A DNA stretch of 7,063 nt, from NCBI GenBank assembly GCA_002690085.1, contig NZDM01000092.1:1-7063 (forward strand). The letters are read 5' to 3'. Positions 1-6,678 of the stretch are shown here, piece by piece. How positions within the stretch are numbered: position 1 is the first letter of the stretch; the number at the start of each line of letters is the position of its first letter. Under the pieces are notes generated by a model, which was given only the letters and a program-made list of their open reading frames with translations, had not been told where the DNA came from and searched no databases. The translations under genes were made by a program, and so were the position numbers. The DNA comes from Flavobacteriaceae bacterium (GTDB lineage Bacteria; Bacteroidota; Bacteroidia; Flavobacteriales; Flavobacteriaceae).

Positions 1-95
1 CCCCCCACAATTACATCGTTGGCAAATGTAAAAGTCAAACCGTAAAACAATTGGACTAGGGTAAGCGCGATAAGGGCGGTTTTTCGATTATGCAT
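1..95 (-). CDS. EamA/DMT-family transporter, N-terminal fragment (runs off the window)
   Basis: Only the first 31 codons are present; the gene continues beyond base 1. The reading begins MHNRKTALIALTLVQLFYG and continues through TFTFANDVIVG. A short basic N-terminus followed by a hydrophobic helix with a YG(L/V)TFTxAxDV pattern is typical of the first transmembrane segment of flavobacterial EamA (drug/metabolite transporter superfamily) proteins. These usually have about ten helices and export or take up small metabolites. Its ATG lies inside the end of the upstream Spx/ArsC-like gene (shared bases ATGCATAA, 88-95), so the two are probably co-transcribed and translationally coupled. The substrate cannot be inferred. 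The family call rests on one helix, so it is moderately secure only. Confidence 0.6.
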   Translation of the reverse strand, partial: MHNRKTALIALTLVQLFYGLTFTFANDVIVG

Positions 96-444
96 TGGTT
101 AAGGCTAATTTTGCGGCCGCTATAATTTTGGGATTGTTCCCCACAAAAATTTGGTCATCAATGACAAGCACGGGACGTTTTAAAAAGGTGTAGTGTTTTA
201 AAATATATTGGCGGTAATCGGCTTCTTGCAAAATTTTATTTTTAAGCCCCATTTCTTTGTAAAGTTTTGCTCTTTTACTGAACATCGCTTCAAAGCTCCC
301 AGACAAGGACTTAAGCACTTCTAAATCGGATGCTGAAATTGGGGTTGTTTTGAGGTCTTGTTGCGTAAAATCCTTGGAGAGGTTAAGTGCCTTAATAATG
401 CGCTGGCAAGTGCTGCAAGTTTTAAGGTAATAGATTTTTTTCAT
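88..444 (-). CDS. Spx/ArsC-family thioredoxin-fold protein (118 aa)
   Basis: A small cytoplasmic protein of the usual length for this family (about 110-130 aa). Residues 1-8 form the first beta strand, followed by the redox motif C10-S-T-C13 at the start of the first helix. A second signature, S56-K-R-A-K60 then LY, resembles the STRSK region of Spx. The segment FLKRPVLV (R90-P91, the conserved Arg and cis-Pro) is followed by FVGNNP, as in ArsC, Spx and YffB. Family members either reduce arsenate with glutathione/glutaredoxin, act as redox-sensing RNA polymerase partners (Spx), or have unknown thiol roles (YffB). The CxxC pair and lack of nearby ars genes argue against a dedicated arsenate reductase, so no specific function is assigned. 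It is transcribed divergently from the PLP enzyme and overlaps the transporter gene downstream. The ATG at 444 puts the protein directly on the first strand of the fold, which supports this start. Confidence 0.85.
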   Translation of the reverse strand: MKKIYYLKTCSTCQRIIKALNLSKDFTQQDLKTTPISASDLEVLKSLSGSFEAMFSKRAKLYKEMGLKNKILQEADYRQYILKHYTFLKRPVLVIDDQIFVGNNPKIIAAAKLALTNA

Positions 445-507
445 GGGTTTGATTCGTTATTTTTACAAAGAAAATCATTTCTTAACAAACCAGTAATTAA
501 TTTACAA
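445..507. promoter_or_regulatory. Divergent intergenic region, presumed promoters for both flanking genes
   Basis: These 63 AT-rich bases separate two divergent start codons, so they should hold at least one promoter in each direction unless promoters lie inside the genes. I see near matches to the Bacteroidota -7 box TAnnTTTG: TATTTTTA at 458-465 on the plus strand and TTTCTTTG at 473-466 on the minus strand, each 7 of 8. Neither has a TTG at the usual upstream distance, so exact elements are not assigned. No Shine-Dalgarno sequence is seen before either gene. Confidence 0.35.
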
Positions 508-1650
508 ATGAAATTTAATACAAAGACCATCCATGGGGGCCAATCACACGACAAAGCTTACGGTTCAGTGATGCCTCCAATCTATCAAACCTCTACATAT
601 GCACAAACCACTCCCGGTGGACACAAAGGCTATGAATATTCTCGAACCCATAACCCTACTAGGGATGCGCTTGAAAAATCATTTGCAAGTATAGAAAATG
701 GCCATTATGGGTTGGCTTTTGGGTCTGGGCTGGCAGCCATTGATGCGGTGGTTAAATTGCTAGAGCCTGGAGATGAGGTGGTCTCTACCAATGATTTGTA
801 TGGCGGGACCTACCGATTGTTCACTAAGGTTTTTGAAAAATTTCAAATTAAATTTCACTTCATTGGCATGGAAAATGCGGATGAAATTGAGCAGCACATC
901 ACCCCTAAAACCAAATTGATATGGGTCGAATCACCCACCAATCCCATGTTAAACATCATTGACATCAAAGCTGTATCTGCGATTGCTAAAAAGCACGGTA
1001 TTCTTTTGGCGGTTGACAATACTTTTGCGACCCCCTATTTACAACAACCCTTGGATTTGGGAGCGGACATTGTGATGCATTCTGCTACCAAGTACTTGGG
1101 AGGGCATAGTGATGTTGTAATGGGTGCTCTAGCCGTCAAGGATAAGGTACTGGCCGACCAATTGTACTTTATACAAAATGCCAGTGGGGCTGTTTGTGGA
1201 CCACAGGACAGTTTTTTGGTATTAAGAGGAATCAAAACCTTACACGTACGCATGCAACGCCATTGTGAAAATGGACGGGCCGTCGCTACATTTCTACAAG
1301 AACACCCAAAAGTTGAAAAAGTCTATTGGCCTGGATTGGTAACGCATCCAAACCATGAAATCGTAGTAGATCAAATGAATGACTTTGGCGGGATGTTGTC
1401 CTTTACCACGAAAGGAAATAATTATGAAGAGACCATTAAAGTTGTAGAGCGTTTAAAGGTCTTCACTTTAGCGGAATCTTTGGGGGGTGTTGAATCTTTG
1501 GCAGGACACCCAGCCAGCATGACGCATGCCAGCATTCCAAAAGAAGTCCGTGAAAAAACAGGGGTTGTAGATTCCTTGATTCGATTAAGTGTAGGCATTG
1601 AAGACGCAGATGATTTGATAGCCGATTTAAAACAAGCACTAGAAAGCTAA
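508..1650 (+). CDS. Cystathionine gamma-synthase/gamma-lyase family PLP enzyme (380 aa)
   Basis: A Cys/Met-metabolism PLP enzyme, complete at the family's normal length. Visible landmarks are: Y44/R46 in YEYSR (phosphate contact from the neighbouring subunit), NPTRD at 49-53, DLYGG at 97-100 (Y98 stacks on the cofactor), D170 in VDNTF (pyridine nitrogen), the PLP lysine K195 in SATKYLGGHSD, LAESLGGVES at 321-330, and R359 in IRLSVGIED (substrate carboxylate). Glycine after YG at position 100, instead of the cysteine of methionine gamma-lyases, argues against that activity. The protein makes cystathionine from an activated homoserine and cysteine, or cleaves cystathionine; its sequence resembles eukaryotic gamma-lyase (HVRM, FTLAESLGG) as much as MetB, so synthase and lyase cannot be separated. 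The open frame extends back to 358, but that part is antisense to the neighbouring gene and unlike the family. ATG 508 gives the standard N-terminus MKFNTKTIHGG. Confidence 0.93.
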   Translation: MKFNTKTIHGGQSHDKAYGSVMPPIYQTSTYAQTTPGGHKGYEYSRTHNPTRDALEKSFASIENGHYGLAFGSGLAAIDAVVKLLEPGDEVVSTNDLYGGTYRLFTKVFEKFQIKFHFIGMENADEIEQHITPKTKLIWVESPTNPMLNIIDIKAVSAIAKKHGILLAVDNTFATPYLQQPLDLGADIVMHSATKYLGGHSDVVMGALAVKDKVLADQLYFIQNASGAVCGPQDSFLVLRGIKTLHVRMQRHCENGRAVATFLQEHPKVEKVYWPGLVTHPNHEIVVDQMNDFGGMLSFTTKGNNYEETIKVVERLKVFTLAESLGGVESLAGHPASMTHASIPKEVREKTGVVDSLIRLSVGIEDADDLIADLKQALES

Positions 1651-1726
1651 AAATTAAATTTTTTAAATTATTCGCAAAAAAAGGGTCTTAAAGCATTTGA
1701 AAATTATGGAATACATTTTCTTTCAA

Positions 1727-1752
1727 TTGTTTTTTAAGAAATTATATATTTG
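1727..1752 (+). promoter_or_regulatory. Putative gdhA promoter (TTG ... TATATTTG)
   Basis: TATATTTG at 1745-1752 is a perfect match to the Bacteroidota -7 consensus TAnnTTTG. The nearest upstream TTG (-33-like) is at 1727-1729, 15 bases away, a little shorter than the usual 17-23. Transcription would start near 1758-1760 and leave a leader of about 15 bases before ATG 1774. The element also decides the gene start, because the earlier in-frame TTG at 1750 lies inside the box. Confidence 0.5.
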
Positions 1753-1773
1753 TACTATAAACTAAAGTATGTT

Positions 1774-3141
1774 ATGATTTTAAAACCCAATGAAATAAAA
1801 CCCAAAGTTGAGGGATTTTTAGATTTAGTTCGTCAAAGAAATGGCCATGAGCCTGAATTTTTGCAAGCTGTAGAGGAAGTTGCAGAAACCGTTATTCCCT
1901 ACATCGTTCAAAATGATATATATCACGGAAAAAATATTTTACTCCGCATGGTAGAGCCAGAGCGCGCCATCATGTTTAGAGTCAATTGGGTAGATGATGA
2001 TGGAGAAATACAAGTTAATAGAGGCTATCGTGTTCAGATGAATTCGGCCATAGGCCCCTATAAAGGTGGATTGCGCTTTCACCCCTCAGTAAACATGAGT
2101 ATTTTAAAGTTCTTGGCTTTTGAACAAGTCTTTAAAAACAGCTTGACAACCCTACCAATGGGGGGTGGCAAAGGGGGAAGCGATTTCGATCCTAAAGGGA
2201 AAAGCGATAATGAAATTATGCGCTTTTGCCATGCCTTTATGAGTGAACTATTTCGTCACATTGGGCCAAACACTGATATACCAGCTGGAGATATTGGTGT
2301 TGGCGGTCGAGAAATTGGCTTTTTGTTTGGGATGTATAAAAAATTAAAAAATGAATTTACAGGTGTTTTGACTGGAAAAGGCGTGACCTGGGGAGGCTCT
2401 TTAATTCGACCTGAGGCTACAGGCTATGGTACTGTCTATTTCGCAGAAAAAATGCTGCAAACTAAGGGGGATAGTATCAAAGGTAAAACAGTGTGTATTT
2501 CAGGGTCTGGAAATGTTGCTCAGTATGCCGCAGAAAAAATCATTCAACTCGGTGGAAAAGTCATTACACTTTCAGATTCTTCGGGTTATATTTTAGATTC
2601 AGATGGCATCAACAAGGAAAAATTAGCTTTTGTTATGGATCTTAAGAACAACAAACGCGGCCGCATCAGTGCTTATGTTGACACTTATACCAATGCCCAA
2701 TTTTTTGCACATAAAATGCCTTGGGAACAAGCTTGTGATGTTGCAATGCCTTGTGCAACTCAAAATGAATTGAGTGGTTCAGCTGCAGAAACACTTCTTA
2801 AAAATGGTTGTATCTGCGTAAGTGAAGGGGCAAATATGCCATCTACCAAAGCGGCTGTTGCTGTTTTTCAAAAGGCAAGAATATTATTTGCCCCAGGGAA
2901 AGCATCCAATGCTGGCGGGGTTGCAACCTCTGGTTTGGAAATGACGCAGAATTCATTGCGATACAACTGGTCTCGTGAGGAGGTTGATGAAAAACTCAAA
3001 GATATCATGGGAAACATTCACGATAAATGTATTGCCTACGGCAAAGACGAAAAAACAGGCTATATTGACTATGTCAAAGGCGCCAATATTGCCGGTTTTG
3101 TAAAGGTGGCGGACGCTATGCTGGCACAAGGGGTTGTTTAA
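1774..3141 (+). CDS. gdhA: NADP-type glutamate dehydrogenase (455 aa)
   Basis: Cytoplasmic hexameric-type enzyme that converts 2-oxoglutarate and ammonium to glutamate with reductant, the main route for ammonium assimilation in many Bacteroidota. It follows the E. coli GdhA pattern closely along its length. The substrate domain carries GPYKGGLRFHP at 94-104 and LPMGGGKGGSDFDPKG at 127-142, with K133 as the likely catalytic lysine, then D173 in PAGDIGVGGRE. TGKGVTWGGSLIRPEATGYG spans 200-219. The Rossmann nucleotide fold has GSGNVAQ at 244-250 and SDSSG at 267-271, as in NADPH-linked members. CATQNE at 327-332, EGANMPST at 351-358, NAGGVATSGLEM at 379-390, and the C-terminal GANIAGFVKVADAMLAQGV complete the family signature. 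NADPH preference is inferred by similarity. ATG 1774 is preferred over TTG 1750, which sits in the promoter. It is flanked by its own promoter and a strong terminator, so it is probably a single-gene transcript. Confidence 0.96.
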   Translation: MILKPNEIKPKVEGFLDLVRQRNGHEPEFLQAVEEVAETVIPYIVQNDIYHGKNILLRMVEPERAIMFRVNWVDDDGEIQVNRGYRVQMNSAIGPYKGGLRFHPSVNMSILKFLAFEQVFKNSLTTLPMGGGKGGSDFDPKGKSDNEIMRFCHAFMSELFRHIGPNTDIPAGDIGVGGREIGFLFGMYKKLKNEFTGVLTGKGVTWGGSLIRPEATGYGTVYFAEKMLQTKGDSIKGKTVCISGSGNVAQYAAEKIIQLGGKVITLSDSSGYILDSDGINKEKLAFVMDLKNNKRGRISAYVDTYTNAQFFAHKMPWEQACDVAMPCATQNELSGSAAETLLKNGCICVSEGANMPSTKAAVAVFQKARILFAPGKASNAGGVATSGLEMTQNSLRYNWSREEVDEKLKDIMGNIHDKCIAYGKDEKTGYIDYVKGANIAGFVKVADAMLAQGVV

Positions 3142-3162
3142 TCACCTTATTCTAAAAATTGG

Positions 3163-3193
3163 AAAAAGCTGCTGTCCTTCAGTAGCTTTTTTT
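3163..3193 (+). terminator. Rho-independent terminator after gdhA
   Basis: A 12-base-pair stem (3163-3174 with 3180-3191: AAAAAGCTGCTG and CAGTAGCTTTTT, with one G-U pair at 3171/3183) closes a 5-base loop, TCCTT. A run of seven T (3187-3193) follows the core. It begins 21 bases after the gdhA stop codon. The A-rich 5' arm and T-rich 3' arm leave it imperfect in the reverse sense; there is no minus-strand gene for it to serve. Confidence 0.9.
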
Positions 3194-3234
3194 GTTTATA
3201 TATAATAATAGAAGATTTTGTCGTTAGTTATAAA

Positions 3235-3242
3235 TATATTTG
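3235..3242 (+). promoter_or_regulatory. TAnnTTTG box abutting the acyltransferase start
   Basis: TATATTTG matches the Bacteroidota -7 consensus perfectly and is the same 8-mer as the gdhA box. A TTG at 3218-3220 lies 14 bases upstream, short for a -33 element. If this box is used, transcription would begin around 3248-3250, downstream of ATG 3243. Either the box is a chance match in AT-rich DNA or the true start codon is further in. Some promoter between the terminator and 3243 is expected. Confidence 0.3.
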
Positions 3243-4310
3243 ATGAAACGATTGGTTTTGAGCAACGTTAATATTAATAACTTCGATTTTTTGAGAATTG
3301 TTTTTGCAACGACAGTAGCAATTGCCCACTTTATAGAGTTGAGTCAAATCGAGATACTGCAGCCACTTCAGGGGCATTTTAACACGCCATTGGCCATTTC
3401 AGGATTTTTTGTAATCAGTGGGTTTTTGGTAGCTAAAAGTTTTGAAAATAGTTCAAACACCAAAGATTATTTTTTTAGAAGAATTAAGCGGATTTTTCCC
3501 GCTTATTTTTTTGTGATCTTTATTTGTGCTTTTTTTTTGTTTTTCATTTCTGAAGCTACAATATCAGAATATTTTTTTAACCCCCAATTTTATAGATATT
3601 TAGTTGCGAACCTAACATTTCAAAATTATTTTGAACCCTGTTTGCCTGGTGTCTTTGAATCTCAGAAAATATGTGTTGTAAATGGAGCCTTGTGGACCAT
3701 TAAAATAGAGGAAGCATTTTATATTTCTCTTCCAATCTTGTATTGGATTTTCAGACGCTTTAAAATTAATTTTTATGCCCTTTTGACGGTATTATATTTC
3801 TTGTCAATCATTTATTTTAATTATTTTCTTTCCCATGATAATTATAGGATTGCCAAACAGCTTCCAGGCGCCTATGCCTTTTTTGCAGTTGGTATATTAT
3901 TTTACAAAAAATTTGATTTTTTCTTCAAGTGGAAACACTATATTATTCTTCCATCTTTATTTCTTTTTGCTATGGAACAATATGTTTTTAGTGTTCAATT
4001 TTTCAAACCCATTACCTATGGTTTTATGGTGTATTATTTGGCATATACGCTTCGGATTTTTAATAACTTTGGCAAATATGGAGATTTCACCTACGGAATA
4101 TATATCTATCATTTTCCGGTAATTCAAGTTTTTGTTGCCATGGGGCTGTTCATGATGTATTCTCCATTGTTTATGTTTATTTGTACAACGATTTTGGTGT
4201 TGTTTTTGGCTGTTTTATCTTGGGTTTTTATTGAATTACCTTTCCTACCACCAAGCCGTCGCAATAGGCATAAACAAATTTTTAAATCAAGTTTCAAATA
4301 TTCAAAATAA
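3243..4310 (+). CDS. OafA-like membrane acyltransferase (acyltransferase 3 family, 355 aa)
   Basis: An integral inner-membrane protein with about ten hydrophobic helices, very rich in Phe, Ile and Tyr. The acyltransferase-3 landmarks appear in order: NNFDFLR at 12-18 leading into helix 1 with the conserved H29 (AIAHF), FFVISGFLVAKSF at 55-67, the basic loop FFRRIKRIFPAYF at 77-89, GALWTIKIEEAFY at 148-160, GDFTYGIYIYHFPV at 280-293, and a terminal FIELPF at 329-334 before a basic cytoplasmic tail. The family moves acetyl or other acyl groups onto exported sugars such as O-antigen, exopolysaccharide or lipid-linked glycans. No periplasmic SGNH domain is fused. The acceptor is unknown. It lies after the gdhA terminator and 7 bases before porZ, so the two are probably co-transcribed. 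Sampled stretches have about 22-28% GC, clearly below gdhA; a Phe-rich membrane protein explains part of this. ATG 3243 is the first usable start after the terminator. Confidence 0.9.
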   Translation: MKRLVLSNVNINNFDFLRIVFATTVAIAHFIELSQIEILQPLQGHFNTPLAISGFFVISGFLVAKSFENSSNTKDYFFRRIKRIFPAYFFVIFICAFFLFFISEATISEYFFNPQFYRYLVANLTFQNYFEPCLPGVFESQKICVVNGALWTIKIEEAFYISLPILYWIFRRFKINFYALLTVLYFLSIIYFNYFLSHDNYRIAKQLPGAYAFFAVGILFYKKFDFFFKWKHYIILPSLFLFAMEQYVFSVQFFKPITYGFMVYYLAYTLRIFNNFGKYGDFTYGIYIYHFPVIQVFVAMGLFMMYSPLFMFICTTILVLFLAVLSWVFIELPFLPPSRRNRHKQIFKSSFKYSK

Positions 4311-4317
4311 ATTATTG

Positions 4318-6678
4318 TTGAAGAATTCAAGAAAATATTTTGTTGTTGTTTTGCTGTTTTTTGCAATATTTAGCCATTCTCAATCATGGGAAGGGTTTTT
4401 CTCGTATTTGAATATTTCTGAAATTGTCTATGCAAATGATAAAATTTATGCGACGGCGGATAATTCAATCTTTTCTTATGACGTACAGACTCAAGAAATA
4501 CAAACCATTACAACAATTGACGGATTGTCTGGGGATATTATTTCAACATTTCATTACAGCACCAATTATCAATTATTGATTATCGGTTACGAAAATGGCT
4601 TGATAGAAATTTTTAATGAAACAACTCAAGAGGTATTAAGAGTTGTAGATATTATCAATAAAGCAACAATCCCACCTGAAAATAAACAAATCAACCACTT
4701 TTATGAGCACCAAGATGAACTCTACATTTCAACAAACTATGGAATATCAGTTTATAAGCTCGAAAACTTAGAATTTGGAGACACCTTTTACATAGGAAAT
4801 ATTGGCAATCAAATACCAGTCAAACAAACGGCAGTTTACAACAATACAATTTATGCCAATTGCGGCAATAATGAAGGGATCAAATCTATAGCATTAAGTA
4901 ATCCCAATTTAATTGATTACCAGCAGTGGTTTAGTGCTGTTTCTGGCGAGTTTGTTTTTTTAGCATCCAATGATGGGCAATTAATTGTCACATCAAATGC
5001 TGGAGTTACTTTCAGGCTGAATGATAATAATTCACTGACCCAGCTCGTTGTCAACTCTGAACCGCCTGTTGACGTGTATTTCTCTAATGACTATTTTGTT
5101 ACGACTTTAGAAGCTTCACTTAAAATTTACGACACAAATTTTAATTTGATAAGCGCCCTATCGCCCCCCACTGAATATCAAGGACTATTGTCGTGTTCAA
5201 TTATTAACGAGAACCAAATTTTTATAGGCACAAAAAATAATGTAACAATAGGTAAATCTGGTTTTGGGGTTCTTAAAACTAATTTGTCTAATGGTGGTGT
5301 TTTTGAAGAAATTCATCCCGATGGCCCACTCCTCAACAATATTTTTTCAATAGAAGAATTTAATCAAAACCTTTGGGTTTTATCCGGCGGATATTCTCAG
5401 TTTTATAATTTCTCAGGCGGCATGAAACGCACAGGGATTAGCCGTTATATCAATAATGAATGGCAAAATATTCCCTATGACACCATTAGTGCACAAGTTC
5501 AAGAGCCCTACTATTTATCGCATATGTCCGTTGATCCGTTTGATACATCTGTTTTTTACGTCGGTTCTTATTATAGCGGGCTTATAAAATTCAGCTCAGA
5601 AGGTATTGGACCTCTTTTTGATTCCACCAATAGCACATTAGATCAATTTGCCAACACATACAACCTAACATTGGCAAATACCTTTGATAACTCCGGTAAT
5701 TTATGGGTTCTGAATGGCAGGGTTGAAAACCCATTAAATAAATATGCTAATGGGCAGTGGACCTCCTATGATTTTACCTCACTGATCCCTGATCCTACTG
5801 ACAATTTAGGTTTTTCTGACATCATCGTTAATCAAGATAAAATTTTTATTGGCTCCTATTTTTTTGGATTAATAGGCTATGACATCAACCAAGGAGCGTC
5901 TTCTGTAAGAGGATTATCAGGTGAAGACACCGCAAACCTTCCTTCTGATTACATCAAGGCACTGGCCTTTGACAAAAACAATGTCCTTTGGATTGGCACC
6001 TACAAAGGGTTGAGAGTTTTATACAACACAACTAATTTTTTTACAGAAGAAGTTTTGACAACATCGCCAATTATTATTTTGGAAGATGGGCTCCCCAAAG
6101 AACTCTTGGAATTACAGTTCATCACCAAAATTATTGTTGATGGGTCTAACAATAAATGGGTGTCGACGGCTGACTCGGGGGTTTTTTACTTAAGCGCAGA
6201 TGGGCAAAACACCATTTATCATTTTACAGAAGACAATTCACCGCTGCCCTCAAACACTGTCACAACAATGGTTCAAAATGAAAATAATGGGAAAATTTAT
6301 TTTGGCACCAATAGGGGCTTGGTAGCTTTCAATGCGGGAGGATCAAGCCCCTCAAATTCGCTTGATGAAGCCTATGCTTACCCCAATCCGGTAAGGCCAG
6401 GGTTTAATTTGACCATTGATAAAGTAAAGATCAAAAACCTGAGCGATAATGTCAATATTAAAATAACAGATGTTACGGGAAACTTAGTGGCCGAAGCACA
6501 GTCCAATACCAATTTACGCTTCAAAGGTTATAACTTAGAAATTGATGGAGGAACGGCTTATTGGAACGGCAAAAACTTAGCCAATCGCACCGTCGCTTCT
6601 GGAGTTTATGTAGTACTTATTTCGGATTTGGACACTCTGGAAACCAAAGTTTTAAAGATTATGCTGATTCGCCAATGA
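4318..6678 (+). CDS. porZ: PorZ-like T9SS attachment-complex protein: beta-propellers plus C-terminal sorting-like domain (786 aa)
   Basis: In Porphyromonas, PorZ is a surface protein of the T9SS attachment complex (with PorU, PorV, PorQ) that binds anionic LPS and supplies it to the sortase PorU. Here residues 1-22 form a signal peptide (MKNSRKYF, then VVVLLFFAIF, cleavage likely near SHSQ). Residues ~24-685 are consistent with two beta-propellers built from repeats such as KIYATADNSIFSYD (42-55), IDGLSGD (67-73), LPSDYIKALAFD followed by LWIGTYKGL (541-565), and KWVSTADSGVFYL (613-625). The end, from YPNPVRPG at 688, is a beta-sandwich like the T9SS type A sorting domain, closing with TKVLKIMLIRQ; in PorZ this domain is retained. 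The frame is open back to 4231, but that part overlaps the acyltransferase and no ATG precedes the signal peptide. TTG 4318 is therefore the best start (TTG 4315 is possible). No Shine-Dalgarno is seen. It overlaps recO by 4 bases. The family call is firm; the LPS role is by analogy. Confidence 0.88.
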   Translation: MKNSRKYFVVVLLFFAIFSHSQSWEGFFSYLNISEIVYANDKIYATADNSIFSYDVQTQEIQTITTIDGLSGDIISTFHYSTNYQLLIIGYENGLIEIFNETTQEVLRVVDIINKATIPPENKQINHFYEHQDELYISTNYGISVYKLENLEFGDTFYIGNIGNQIPVKQTAVYNNTIYANCGNNEGIKSIALSNPNLIDYQQWFSAVSGEFVFLASNDGQLIVTSNAGVTFRLNDNNSLTQLVVNSEPPVDVYFSNDYFVTTLEASLKIYDTNFNLISALSPPTEYQGLLSCSIINENQIFIGTKNNVTIGKSGFGVLKTNLSNGGVFEEIHPDGPLLNNIFSIEEFNQNLWVLSGGYSQFYNFSGGMKRTGISRYINNEWQNIPYDTISAQVQEPYYLSHMSVDPFDTSVFYVGSYYSGLIKFSSEGIGPLFDSTNSTLDQFANTYNLTLANTFDNSGNLWVLNGRVENPLNKYANGQWTSYDFTSLIPDPTDNLGFSDIIVNQDKIFIGSYFFGLIGYDINQGASSVRGLSGEDTANLPSDYIKALAFDKNNVLWIGTYKGLRVLYNTTNFFTEEVLTTSPIIILEDGLPKELLELQFITKIIVDGSNNKWVSTADSGVFYLSADGQNTIYHFTEDNSPLPSNTVTTMVQNENNGKIYFGTNRGLVAFNAGGSSPSNSLDEAYAYPNPVRPGFNLTIDKVKIKNLSDNVNIKITDVTGNLVAEAQSNTNLRFKGYNLEIDGGTAYWNGKNLANRTVASGVYVVLISDLDTLETKVLKIMLIRQ

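Noticed and set aside
358..507. N-terminal extension of the PLP enzyme by 50 residues
   Set aside because: Most of it is antisense to the Spx/ArsC-like gene, has no resemblance to the enzyme family, and ATG 508 gives the standard N-terminus.
1035..1253. Open frame of 72 codons on the minus strand
   Set aside because: Lies wholly inside the PLP enzyme gene; cysteine- and proline-rich translation without family features, a shadow frame.
1651..1675. AT-only near-palindrome after the PLP enzyme, considered as a terminator
   Set aside because: No stable GC-containing stem and no T run after a hairpin; pairing breaks after three bases at the TTTAAA centre.
113..2664. Two GCGGCCGC (NotI) octamers, at 113-120 and 2657-2664, in AT-rich DNA
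   Set aside because: Both lie in normal coding frames with expected amino acids; a coincidence without other structure.
3835..4122. Open frame of 95 codons on the plus strand
   Set aside because: Out-of-frame reading of the acyltransferase gene; hydrophobic only because the DNA is T-rich.
4194..4223. Possible internal promoter for porZ: TTG at 4194, 19 bases, then TATCTTGG at 4216
   Set aside because: Spacing is good but the -7 box is only 7 of 8, and T-rich coding DNA here gives many such matches, so it is not annotated.
4124..4366. Open frame of 80 codons on the minus strand
   Set aside because: Spans the acyltransferase end and the porZ signal peptide on the opposite strand with no recognisable domain.
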